In this document: positions 1 to 5,839 of the stretch, one piece after another
How the letters are laid out: every line of letters begins with the position of its first letter
Numbering within the stretch: the stretch's first letter is position 1
From: an uncultured Gammaproteobacteria bacterium
GTDB taxonomy: Bacteria; Pseudomonadota; Gammaproteobacteria; CAIUAS01
Assembly: GCA_903897205.1 (NCBI GenBank)
Contig: CAIUAS010000174.1
Span: 1-11,227 of the forward strand
Reading direction: 5' to 3'
DNA: 11,227 nucleotides
Program-made: the position numbers and the translations under genes
The notes under the pieces: generated by a model
Database searches by the model: none
What the model was told of the DNA's origin: nothing
What the model saw: only the letters and a program-made list of their open reading frames with translations

Positions 1-1
1 G

Positions 2-475
2 CAGGATTTAGAAATTTCGTTTCCAACAAATGAATCATGGAAATTATTTTGTGAAAAGTATGATAAATTTCAGCAGGGTTTAAAAAATCCCACTAAACAT
101 ATAGTTGGTAGCAAATCGAGTGAAATCTCTGAAGGAGAATATCCATGGGCTTTTACAATTGAAAGCGCATCCGTCACCTTGTTTTTGCAAGAATTTTTAA
201 AAATTTCAGTTGAAAATATCGGTGATTTCAAGCGTGTAAATGGAATGCTAGATGAAAGTCTGATAGAAAGCTTGGCTAAAGAGATTAATGAATCCTATAC
301 ATTTAATTTAGAGCTGACAGATAAGAAGCAGTTCCACTTAACTATTAGTAAATCTAAGGAGATTAAACTCGATATTTTTTGTACGGATGCGGGTGAGTTG
401 TTGAAATGTGCGAAAGATTTCGCTCATCATGAAAAACCTTCTCTTCCACTTCTTTCACGGTTTTCTAAGAATTAA
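2..475 (+). CDS. C-terminal part of an unrecognised soluble protein (5' end outside window)
   Basis: The frame is open from the left edge and ends at TAA 473-475, giving 157 visible residues. No convincing start lies inside: the only early candidate is a TTG at 179 with no ribosome-binding site, and the protein reads on smoothly upstream of it, so the true start is outside the window. The product is rich in Lys, Glu, Phe and Ser. It has no signal peptide, membrane segment or recognisable motif in the visible part, so a cytosolic location is an inference. It runs toward the pilus cluster, converging on the MshP-like gene 52 nt away. Its base composition is slightly more AT-rich than the neighbouring pilin genes. 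I do not recognise the family and assign no function; there is no sign that it belongs to the pilus system. Confidence 0.75.
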   Translation, partial: QDLEISFPTNESWKLFCEKYDKFQQGLKNPTKHIVGSKSSEISEGEYPWAFTIESASVTLFLQEFLKISVENIGDFKRVNGMLDESLIESLAKEINESYTFNLELTDKKQFHLTISKSKEIKLDIFCTDAGELLKCAKDFAHHEKPSLPLLSRFSKN

Positions 476-490
476 ATTAAGTATCTCCGT

Positions 491-521
491 TTATCCTACC
501 CATTGTTAATGGGTAGGATAA
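491..521. terminator. Perfect 14-bp hairpin between convergent genes, probable bidirectional terminator
   Basis: The arms TTATCCTACCCATT (491-504) and AATGGGTAGGATAA (508-521) are perfect inverted complements around a 3-nt loop. The hairpin lies between the stop of the + strand gene (475) and the stop of the - strand MshP-like gene (528). That is where a shared transcription terminator is expected. Neither strand has a clean U-run right after the stem, so it may act with a factor, or as an RNA 3'-end stabiliser, rather than as a textbook intrinsic terminator. Confidence 0.65.
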
Positions 522-527
522 CAAAGC

Positions 528-2141
528 TTAAAAAAGTTCTTTCCATATGCTTTGTAACGAAGGAGTTCCTATGCCAAGTGCATCTACTGCATATAAAATT
601 TGATTGGGAAAATAACCTTGTACAGCATAGGAAGTCCACACACCGCCATCCCAGTGAAGTATGAAGCCGTTGCTGCCAACCATCCAGCAATCGGCAGAAG
701 TGATGCATTTAATATCGTATAAACTAAAGTTACCGCTAACAGGGACGGTTGTTTGGGCCCAAGTACTGCCATTATAACGCACTACATACATCGCACTACC
801 GCCTGCATTGCCAACTGCCCAGCAATTACTTGAATCACCGCAACTGATGCCGTTTAAACTTGCGGCAGTGACCGGTGTTGGGGTTGTTCGAGACCATGAG
901 CTACCATTCCAATGCATGATAAGTGCTGCGCCTGTCGTGGTAGAATTATTACCTACCGCCCAACAGTCGCTACTGCTATTGCAAGCAATACTATTAAGGT
1001 TTGCTCTAGCGGCTGGAGTTGGCATGGTAGCCCAACGCGACCAACTAGTGCCATTCCAGCGAAAAATTATTGGATCATTGTTGACTTGCGTGCCGACTGC
1101 CCAGCAGTCAGTACTACTATTACAGGCAACACTATTTAAGCTTGCCGATACATTGGGAGCAGAAGACCGGCTCCAGCCTAAACTGCTGCCTTGCCATCTT
1201 TCGACAACCGGGGAATTACCTTGAAAAGCGCCCACCGCCCAGCAATCATCGCCTTTGTTGCAAAATACGCCGTTTAAATCAGCATTAACAGTTGCATTAG
1301 GGAGCACACGGCTCCAGCTGCTACCGTTCCAATGTAACATTAATAAATTATTGCTCTGTGCTTGGCCTACGGCCCAACCATCGATATAAGAAATTAAATC
1401 AATAGCATATAGATTAGTGGCATTAGCGGCAGAGATAACGGCGCTGTTCCATTGCTTTAATATAGGATTGTTCCAGCGAGCCAGGCCCCAGTTTTGGTTG
1501 AAATTAGAGCCTACTATCCAGCCATCTTGCAAAGCAAGGGGGACTGTTAAGACACGCTTACCTAGTGGATCACCTGGATTAGACGGCGTATTAAGATTAG
1601 AGACCCCGCCGGTTGAGGTTAAATTACATTGATATTGTCCAATAGCCGTGCCGACTGAATGAGTCGTCGCTGTGCTGCTATAAGCGCCGCGAGTTACTTG
1701 AACAAAGGTATTGCCGGTGACATTTGCATAACTAACGATTTCTTTATCAATCAGTAATAAGCCCCCCGTTGACGAATAACCACTCGTGCTTGCGACTGAG
1801 ATAGAGGTTGCAGTGGCGGTTAACGCACTACTTAATGTTGTTGTTGGATTAGCTGCATAGACAGTGCCGGAGACAGTATAAACGCCAGCACCTGCGCTGG
1901 CATTAGTTATACTAGTACTTTGGCAACTGCTAGAAGCACCGGCGGGGACGATTGCATGGAAAGCATTTTCTGCCCCAGATTCTGCTAAGTAAAATGCTTG
2001 GGTAGATTGATAATAATCCGAGCTTGCGCGCGAATTATTAATAAAAAGATAAACAGACACAGCACCGATAAAGCCTATAATAACAATAAGTATAACGGCT
2101 AAAATCAGCAAGTAACCTCGTTGTTGGCTATAGCGTTTCAT
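528..2141 (-). CDS. mshP: MshP/PilX-like minor prepilin fused to a C-terminal seven-bladed beta-propeller
   Basis: This 537-aa protein starts at ATG 2141, overlaps the upstream mshO stop by ATGA, and has AGGAA just before it. The N-terminus MKRYSQQRG is a basic class III leader. Processing after G9 would leave a hydrophobic helix starting YLLILAV (about residues 10-34). It lacks Glu at mature position 5, as in PilX, MshP and GspK, the tip-type minor pilins. Residues 38-98 and 169-202 look like the rest of the pilin body, with C73 and C172 as a possible disulfide. Between them sits a beta-rich module (about 99-168). Residues 205-537 contain seven WxVG repeats of 45-48 aa, predicted to form a beta-propeller. 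It is the last gene of the minor-pilin operon, where MshP precedes MshQ in known MSHA loci; no separate MshQ is present. A tip adhesin or sensor role is inferred. The name rests on position and N-terminus, not on the propeller. Confidence 0.82.
   Translation of the reverse strand: MKRYSQQRGYLLILAVILIVIIGFIGAVSVYLFINNSRASSDYYQSTQAFYLAESGAENAFHAIVPAGASSSCQSTSITNASAGAGVYTVSGTVYAANPTTTLSSALTATATSISVASTSGYSSTGGLLLIDKEIVSYANVTGNTFVQVTRGAYSSTATTHSVGTAIGQYQCNLTSTGGVSNLNTPSNPGDPLGKRVLTVPLALQDGWIVGSNFNQNWGLARWNNPILKQWNSAVISAANATNLYAIDLISYIDGWAVGQAQSNNLLMLHWNGSSWSRVLPNATVNADLNGVFCNKGDDCWAVGAFQGNSPVVERWQGSSLGWSRSSAPNVSASLNSVACNSSTDCWAVGTQVNNDPIIFRWNGTSWSRWATMPTPAARANLNSIACNSSSDCWAVGNNSTTTGAALIMHWNGSSWSRTTPTPVTAASLNGISCGDSSNCWAVGNAGGSAMYVVRYNGSTWAQTTVPVSGNFSLYDIKCITSADCWMVGSNGFILHWDGGVWTSYAVQGYFPNQILYAVDALGIGTPSLQSIWKELF
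531..1529 (-). repeat. Seven tandem protein repeats encoding a predicted beta-propeller
   Basis: The C-terminal 333 residues of the MshP-like protein repeat a unit of the form (D/N)CWAVG - x(8-12) - (H/R)WNGSSWS - x(8-14) - (S/N)LNSxxC. The key Trp falls at residues 208, 256, 301, 347, 394, 441 and 486, a spacing of 48, 45, 46, 47, 47 and 45. There are seven WxVG strands and seven L(N/Y)xx strands. The last (ILYAVDA, about 515-521) lacks its own WxVG and the first WxVG (about 207-211) lacks a preceding strand, which suits circular Velcro closure of a seven-blade ring. Blades differ at many positions at DNA level, so the expansion is not recent. The fold is predicted from periodicity only. Confidence 0.75.
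1638..1847 (-). other. Inserted beta-rich module within the MshP-like protein
   Basis: Residues about 99-168 contain the pattern TATSISVASTSGY - LLLIDKEIVSY - TGNTF - VTRGAYSSTATTHSVG. It resembles a short domain pattern that I recall from phage tail and other surface proteins, typically with a TSGF/SSG turn, an E-x-(I/V)-x-Y strand and a TRG-x-(S/T)-TA-x-x-H ending. Here it is flanked by C73 and C172, as if inserted in a loop of the pilin body. The resemblance is from memory and not tested by a profile search. Confidence 0.5.
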
Positions 2142-2617
2142 GGCAAATTCCTGGCGTAAATAGTAGTACGAAAATCATAGGCGATGTTGTTTTGTGTGAT
2201 AGTAAAACTAACGGTGACATAACGAATATTGGCTAAGGTGCTGGTGGTACTTGCATTGCGATCTAAATAAGAGAGCGTAAAACTGCTGACATTGTTAGCC
2301 AGTGTTTGTGAGTTGAGTTGTAAGGTCGGACTGCTCCAAGAATAATTCACACTGTTGCCATTGATATCGGTAAAAACCAACTGCGTACTAGAAGCCGTAG
2401 TAATATCAGCAGACGAGCGAATCATGCGTATGCGCCGAGCCATATTTTCTAGTACGAGCCGTCCTGTGGAATTCGCGGCAGCGATATCCTGGTTAGTGAA
2501 ATAAGAATTAAAAGCTGACTGCACAACGTTGGTGCTAATAACCGCGAGAATGGCCATGATGACAATCACCACAATCATTTCGATTAACGTAAATCCGCGT
2601 TGAGATTTGTTTCGCAT
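2138..2617 (-). CDS. mshO: MshO-like minor prepilin (PilW/PulJ type)
   Basis: This 159-aa prepilin starts at ATG 2617, 2 nt after the mshD stop, with GGGAAG about 7 nt upstream. The leader MRNKSQRG is short and basic. The mature protein begins FTLIEMIVVIVIM, with Glu at mature position 5 followed by a membrane helix to about residue 30. A PulJ/PilW-like stretch follows: an amphipathic segment ending in ARRIRMIR, then ASSTQLVFTD and SFTLSYLD beta segments. It contains no cysteines and is shorter than the roughly 250 aa I recall for MshO proteins. Its stop overlaps the mshP start by 4 nt, indicating translational coupling. It is expected to be a minor pilin helping to assemble the pilus tip complex in the inner membrane. 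The MshO name relies on gene order as well as sequence. Confidence 0.8.
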   Translation of the reverse strand: MRNKSQRGFTLIEMIVVIVIMAILAVISTNVVQSAFNSYFTNQDIAAANSTGRLVLENMARRIRMIRSSADITTASSTQLVFTDINGNSVNYSWSSPTLQLNSQTLANNVSSFTLSYLDRNASTTSTLANIRYVTVSFTITQNNIAYDFRTTIYARNLP

Positions 2618-2619
2618 GC

Positions 2620-3048
2620 TTAACTTCCCACTATCGTTGTCAGGGTAGCGTTACCCAAGCCGGTGACGGTAACAATAATTGTTTTATAATTAGAATCGCC
2701 ATTGATGGTTGTAGCATTAATAGCTGCGCTAATTGTATAGCCGGTTGGATTTGAGCAAATCGACGGGGGACTAGCGCCAGCACAAGGATCGGTAAATGTA
2801 CTAAAACTTTTTAAGCGGCGCTGGCCTAAAATAAGTTCCATTCGTTCCTGCGCATAGGAAACCGCTTTTATTTGATAATTTGAGGTGGGTGATTTTTCTG
2901 AAATCGTATTTAAAGAAATCAAGGTTCCAGTTAAGGTGACACCAATCACAACAATGAAAACAATTAATTCGATCAGGGTATAGCCTGATGTTGTGAATTT
3001 TCTTGAAAGCATTATTTTTTTAAATAAAGGTGACTTGTAATTTTTCAT
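2620..3048 (-). CDS. mshD: MshD-like minor prepilin (PilV/PulI type)
   Basis: This 142-aa prepilin has a leader ending KFTTSG and a mature N-terminus YTLIELIVFIVVIG, with Glu at mature position 5 and a membrane helix of about 20 residues. A following segment, VSYAQERMELILGQRR, matches the PilV/MshD/PulI pattern after the helix. Two cysteines in DPCAGASPPSICSNP could form a small disulfide loop. The start at 3048 gives a 22-residue leader; a second ATG at 3012 would give a more usual 10-residue leader (MLSRKFTTSG). Neither has a strong ribosome-binding site, so the start is uncertain. The gene lies 21 nt after mshC and 2 nt before mshO in one operon. The likely role is a minor pilin of the tip-initiation complex. 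Confidence 0.78.
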   Translation of the reverse strand: MKNYKSPLFKKIMLSRKFTTSGYTLIELIVFIVVIGVTLTGTLISLNTISEKSPTSNYQIKAVSYAQERMELILGQRRLKSFSTFTDPCAGASPPSICSNPTGYTISAAINATTINGDSNYKTIIVTVTGLGNATLTTIVGS

Positions 3049-3069
3049 TGTTAAATTTTATTGCTCTGA

Positions 3070-3612
3070 CTAATCATCATTGTGGATGCTAGTTTGGCTA
3101 AAAGAAACCCATCCCGTTGTTGGATTTATTTGCACGGTATAAGTTTTATTGCCCTGACTAATGGCTATCGTTGCTATACTGGCTAAGGGAGTTGAAAGTG
3201 CGCTGTCGATATAGGGAATACCTAAGCCATCGAATGCAATTAAATTATTGGGTAAATTAGTGATAGTGCCAAAGGCGGTGTTGCTGCCTAGAGCGGTGCT
3301 GTTACTGCCTGTTATCGGATCAGGTACGGCTGTTCCGGTTGTTGTTGAGATATTGTAAGTTCCAGCCGAGGTGCTTAAATTAAGCATAAAATCTTGCGCA
3401 TGGGTCATGGCGAGCATTTGCGTATATTGTATTTGCGAGGCTAATCGTTGTGCATCAGCGCTGGCATTAATACTCATGTCCCAGCGTGGAATAGCAAAGG
3501 TGGCAATAATACCTGCAAGAACAAGAACAAGCACAAGTTCGATAAGCGTAAATCCTTGTCGCTTACAAATGAGTGAAGGTTTAATTATGGAAGTAAAGGA
3601 TTTTACGCGCAT
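3070..3612 (-). CDS. mshC: MshC-like minor prepilin (GspH/FimT type)
   Basis: From ATG 3612 this gives 180 aa with a basic leader ending ICKRQG, then mature FTLIELVLVLVLAGIIATFA with Glu at position 5. Next comes AIPRWDM, then a Gln/Ala-rich helix and a beta-rich C-terminal domain with AFDGLGIPY, which matches the FDGLGRP pattern typical of MshC/FimT-like pilins. The mature part has no cysteine. The frame also opens at GTG 3651 (13 more residues), but that start has no ribosome-binding site, whereas AAGGAAA lies 13 nt before 3612. A possible -10 just upstream of 3651 would also make the GTG nearly leaderless. I therefore prefer 3612. This is the first gene of the minor-pilin operon and is divergent from the MshA-like pilin. 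Confidence 0.78.
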   Translation of the reverse strand: MRVKSFTSIIKPSLICKRQGFTLIELVLVLVLAGIIATFAIPRWDMSINASADAQRLASQIQYTQMLAMTHAQDFMLNLSTSAGTYNISTTTGTAVPDPITGSNSTALGSNTAFGTITNLPNNLIAFDGLGIPYIDSALSTPLASIATIAISQGNKTYTVQINPTTGWVSFSQTSIHNDD

Positions 3613-3777
3613 GTTGTTCTGAGTTTCCTTGTTCTTAAATATACTCGTCACATCAGTGAGTATAATTCCATGGTTGAATAAGTTAGAACTGCAAGTTAAT
3701 CTAAGCTACAATGCACGACAAATCAATAAGTGATTTTAATATACTCATCCGCGTTTTATTTTTTTTTGGAGCATTAT
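3613..3777. promoter_or_regulatory. Divergent control region between the minor-pilin operon and the MshA-like pilin gene
   Basis: About 165 nt separate the two preferred start codons. Possible -10 elements on the + strand are TATAAT (3661-3666), TACAAT (3707-3712) and TATACT (3740-3745), and on the - strand TATACT (3664-3659). The -35 boxes are poor; the best is ACGACA at 3715-3720, 19 nt before TATACT. The inverted repeat ATACTC (3641-3646) / GAGTAT (3658-3663) overlaps the face-to-face -10 candidates and could be an operator. No clear sigma-54 pair was seen. The weak -35 boxes suggest that an activator may be needed. Confidence 0.4.
3759..3771 (+). promoter_or_regulatory. T9 tract plus GGAG ribosome-binding site of the pilin gene
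   Basis: Nine T residues (3759-3767) run directly into GGAG (3768-3771), which sits 6 nt before ATG 3778. This Shine-Dalgarno placement decides the start at 3778 over the in-frame GTG at 3730. The U-rich leader could bind ribosomal protein S1 and raise translation, as suits an abundant subunit; that role is inferred. Confidence 0.55.
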
Positions 3778-4158
3778 ATGGAAGTTGATACAGGCAGCTC
3801 GGCTGGCTTTACGCTAATTGAATTAATCATTACAATTATTCTTATCGGTGTTTTAGCGGCCATTGCGATCCCTCATTACATTAATTTAACCACTCAAGCA
3901 CAACAAACATCTACTAATAATCTGGCTGCGGCTTTGGCAGCCTCTAGTGCGGAAAACTTTGCCAAGCGGACTGCCAATAGCAGCCAGGGTGCTGCCGTCA
4001 GTGACTGTACAACAACAGCTTCTTTGCTTCCTGCTGGAAGTTTACCAACGGGATACACAATTACTTCTGCAGCCATTACTGCAGGATCGGCGGCAACTTG
4101 TACCTTAACAGGGCCAAGCAGTGTAACGGCCACTTTTCGCGGATTGGGGATCAATTAA
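3778..4158 (+). CDS. mshA: MshA-like type IV prepilin, probable main pilus subunit
   Basis: This 126-aa prepilin has the leader MEVDTGSSAG, cleaved after G10, and a mature N-terminus FTLIELIITIILIGVLAAIA. Glu sits at mature position 5 and IPHY follows the helix, a classic type IVa layout. The mature protein is about 116 aa, small for a major pilin. C77 and C108 would close a 30-residue C-terminal disulfide (D-region) loop. The C-terminus is rich in Thr, Ala, Ser and Gly. It is the first gene on the + strand, 88 nt ahead of mshI, with a strong ribosome-binding site. The leader is unusual: it has two acidic residues and no Lys or Arg, whereas the leaders of all the other pilins here are basic. 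It could instead be a minor pilin, with the major subunit encoded downstream outside the window. Confidence 0.82.
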   Translation: MEVDTGSSAGFTLIELIITIILIGVLAAIAIPHYINLTTQAQQTSTNNLAAALAASSAENFAKRTANSSQGAAVSDCTTTASLLPAGSLPTGYTITSAAITAGSAATCTLTGPSSVTATFRGLGIN

Positions 4159-4246
4159 AATAGCTATACCCCCTTGCTAGAATTTAAAATACCTGATTTA
4201 CTACCGCCTACTTAATGATAAGGCAATGTTAAAGGATTGATTACGG

Positions 4247-5227
4247 ATGAAGCTGCCAGCTAAGATATTTTCAGGGAAAGAATTTGAAAAAATCCTTTCT
4301 TTTTTTCCCAAAAAAAACAGTCATGCTGGTTTGTGTTGTATTGCATTTCAACAAGATGGCATAGCCATTGCTCATGTGATTTATGGTTCTGATAACATTC
4401 CTGTCTTAGAGCACTGCGAGTTTTTATCTGCTCCACCTGCTGAACATTCAAAAATTTTGATGCAGTATGTTAAACGCCAGCATTTGCAAGGAGTAGCTTG
4501 CTCACTATTATTGCAATATGGTGAATATCAAATATTACATATTGAGCCACCTGAAGTTACTACTGAGGAGATAGTGCCAGCATTGCGTTGGAAAATTAAA
4601 GACATGCTGAGTTTTCCAGCTTCCGATGCCATATTAGATTATTTTCCTATGCCAGATTCAACGCCCGCCGCTAAAAATGGCACTCTTAATGTAGTAGCGG
4701 TAAATGTTGCTTATTTGAAAAAATTAGTTGGGATTATTAGAACCTCGGGATTGGCGTTAAAAATAATTGATATATCTGAGTTGGCGCTGCGTAATCTGTT
4801 ATCAATTTATCCTGGCGAGTCAGCCGGTCTTGGTTTAATCTGGTTTAAGCCAACTTTTATTGAATTAACAATTACCCGACAAAAGAACCTCTATTTAAAT
4901 CGTGTGCTTATACATTCCAACTCTGAGTTGGCGCCGCTAGAAATCAGCGAAACAGCCAATGAAAATAACAGAGAAGATTTAGTGTTAAAAATACAACGTT
5001 CGCTTGATTATTATCAAAGTCAATTAAGGCAAACTTCACTTAGTAAATTATTGACCGCTTGTGCGCAACCAGAAATTTTAAGCTATATTTCAGGAAAACT
5101 AACAGTAGGCAAAGTGGAGGCGTTGGATTTGCAAGCCATACTTAAGTGTAAGCCAGAGTTAACTAAGATTATTTATTCTAATTGCTTGGCAGTTATTGGC
5201 GGCGCCTTGCGCGCAAGGAGCAAATAA
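4247..5227 (+). CDS. mshI: MshI, PilM-like pilus assembly protein
   Basis: This 326-aa protein has no signal peptide or membrane helix and should act in the cytoplasm under the inner membrane. MshI/PilM proteins have an actin-like fold and bind the N-terminus of PilN-type proteins to anchor the assembly platform. The segment ALRWKIKDMLSFP (112-124) followed by DAILDYFPMP is a strong MshI signature, and GLIWFKPTFIELTI fits the second half of the fold. The start at 4247 has AAAGGA 10 nt upstream. The 88-nt gap from the pilin gene holds no clear hairpin, so readthrough from the pilin promoter is possible; a weak TTGCTA at 4174 offers little support for a separate promoter. The downstream mshI2 start follows directly after the stop. 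Confidence 0.88.
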   Translation: MKLPAKIFSGKEFEKILSFFPKKNSHAGLCCIAFQQDGIAIAHVIYGSDNIPVLEHCEFLSAPPAEHSKILMQYVKRQHLQGVACSLLLQYGEYQILHIEPPEVTTEEIVPALRWKIKDMLSFPASDAILDYFPMPDSTPAAKNGTLNVVAVNVAYLKKLVGIIRTSGLALKIIDISELALRNLLSIYPGESAGLGLIWFKPTFIELTITRQKNLYLNRVLIHSNSELAPLEISETANENNREDLVLKIQRSLDYYQSQLRQTSLSKLLTACAQPEILSYISGKLTVGKVEALDLQAILKCKPELTKIIYSNCLAVIGGALRARSK

Positions 5228-5839
5228 ATGTTGCAGCAAATTAATCTTTATAACGCTTACCCAAAACCAGCAAAATATGATATTACAATTCGGCAACTAT
5301 TCTGGGGTTGTTTTGCCATCGCCTTTTTCTTGCTTTTAGTACTGTGTTTTAAAGGATTATCCATGTTATGGCAGGAATATGAATTAGTTAGCTTGCAAAA
5401 AAAACAGCAGGTTATATTAAGTAATATTACCGAACTAAGAAGCCAACATCCTGAATTTTTGAAAATAAATCATTTAGAGACAGAAAACGAAAGGCTCAAT
5501 AATGATATAAAAAGTAAAACATTATTTTTAGAACAATTAAATCAAGTAACAACAGAACAAAAGCATTATGATTATGCTACTTATTTAGATGGGTTAGCAC
5601 AAAGTATTGTGCCTGATGTCTGGATAAGGAATATAAAAATAGTAGGCGATGGTAGTGTCATTGAAATAGAAGGTAGCGCTACAAGTCCAAATGAAATTAT
5701 GCTTTTTTTGCAAAATTTAAGTAGCAATAAAACTTTTTTTGATAAAAAATTCACGATAGTTCAAATGCAATCGCCCGTGCAAAAAGACCAAAACCTTAAT
5801 TTCTTAATTAGCACGCGGCAGAAGGAACCAGCTAAATGA
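5228..5839 (+). CDS. PilN-like pilus assembly protein (MshI2)
   Basis: This 203-aa bitopic membrane protein starts at ATG 5228, directly after the mshI stop, with AAGGAG 7 nt upstream. The N-terminal QQINLYN matches the conserved INLxP/INLY motif with which PilN-type proteins dock onto PilM-like partners, here MshI. A membrane helix spans about residues 25-47, followed by a coiled-coil-like segment (about 50-110, rich in Gln, Lys, Glu and Leu). A periplasmic alpha/beta domain follows with VWIRNIKIV and IEIEGSA, typical of PilN/GspL-like ferredoxin-like folds. The stop overlaps the next gene by 4 nt. In MSHA loci this position is often called MshI2; I leave the symbol blank because naming varies. 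Confidence 0.85.
   Translation: MLQQINLYNAYPKPAKYDITIRQLFWGCFAIAFFLLLVLCFKGLSMLWQEYELVSLQKKQQVILSNITELRSQHPEFLKINHLETENERLNNDIKSKTLFLEQLNQVTTEQKHYDYATYLDGLAQSIVPDVWIRNIKIVGDGSVIEIEGSATSPNEIMLFLQNLSSNKTFFDKKFTIVQMQSPVQKDQNLNFLISTRQKEPAK

Noticed and set aside
531..620. Possible frameshift or truncation of an eighth repeat at the C-terminus of the MshP-like protein
   Set aside because: The final strand lacks a WxVG partner, but the first repeat lacks a preceding strand, so the two can close the ring. No continuing repeat was found in other frames before the hairpin.
808..1224. Open frame of 138 codons on the + strand
   Set aside because: It lies opposite the propeller repeats. Its repeated PTAQQ phrases are the antisense of the WAVG repeats, so it is a shadow of the MshP-like gene.
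531..1529. Tandem DNA repeat or recent satellite expansion
   Set aside because: The repeats are clear at protein level, but the DNA units differ at many positions and in length, so this is an old domain repeat.
3613..3651. GTG 3651 as start of the MshC-like gene
   Set aside because: It has no ribosome-binding site and sits almost on a possible transcription start. The ATG at 3612 has AAGGAAA upstream and a basic leader. The longer form is not fully excluded.
3730..3777. Longer pilin start at GTG 3730
   Set aside because: No ribosome-binding site precedes it, and it would add a hydrophobic stretch (IYSSAFYFFLE) before the leader. ATG 3778 has GGAG 6 nt upstream and gives a normal 10-residue leader.
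4159..4246. Terminator after the pilin gene
   Set aside because: Only a 4-bp TAGC/GCTA pairing is visible and there is no T-run, so no terminator can be supported.
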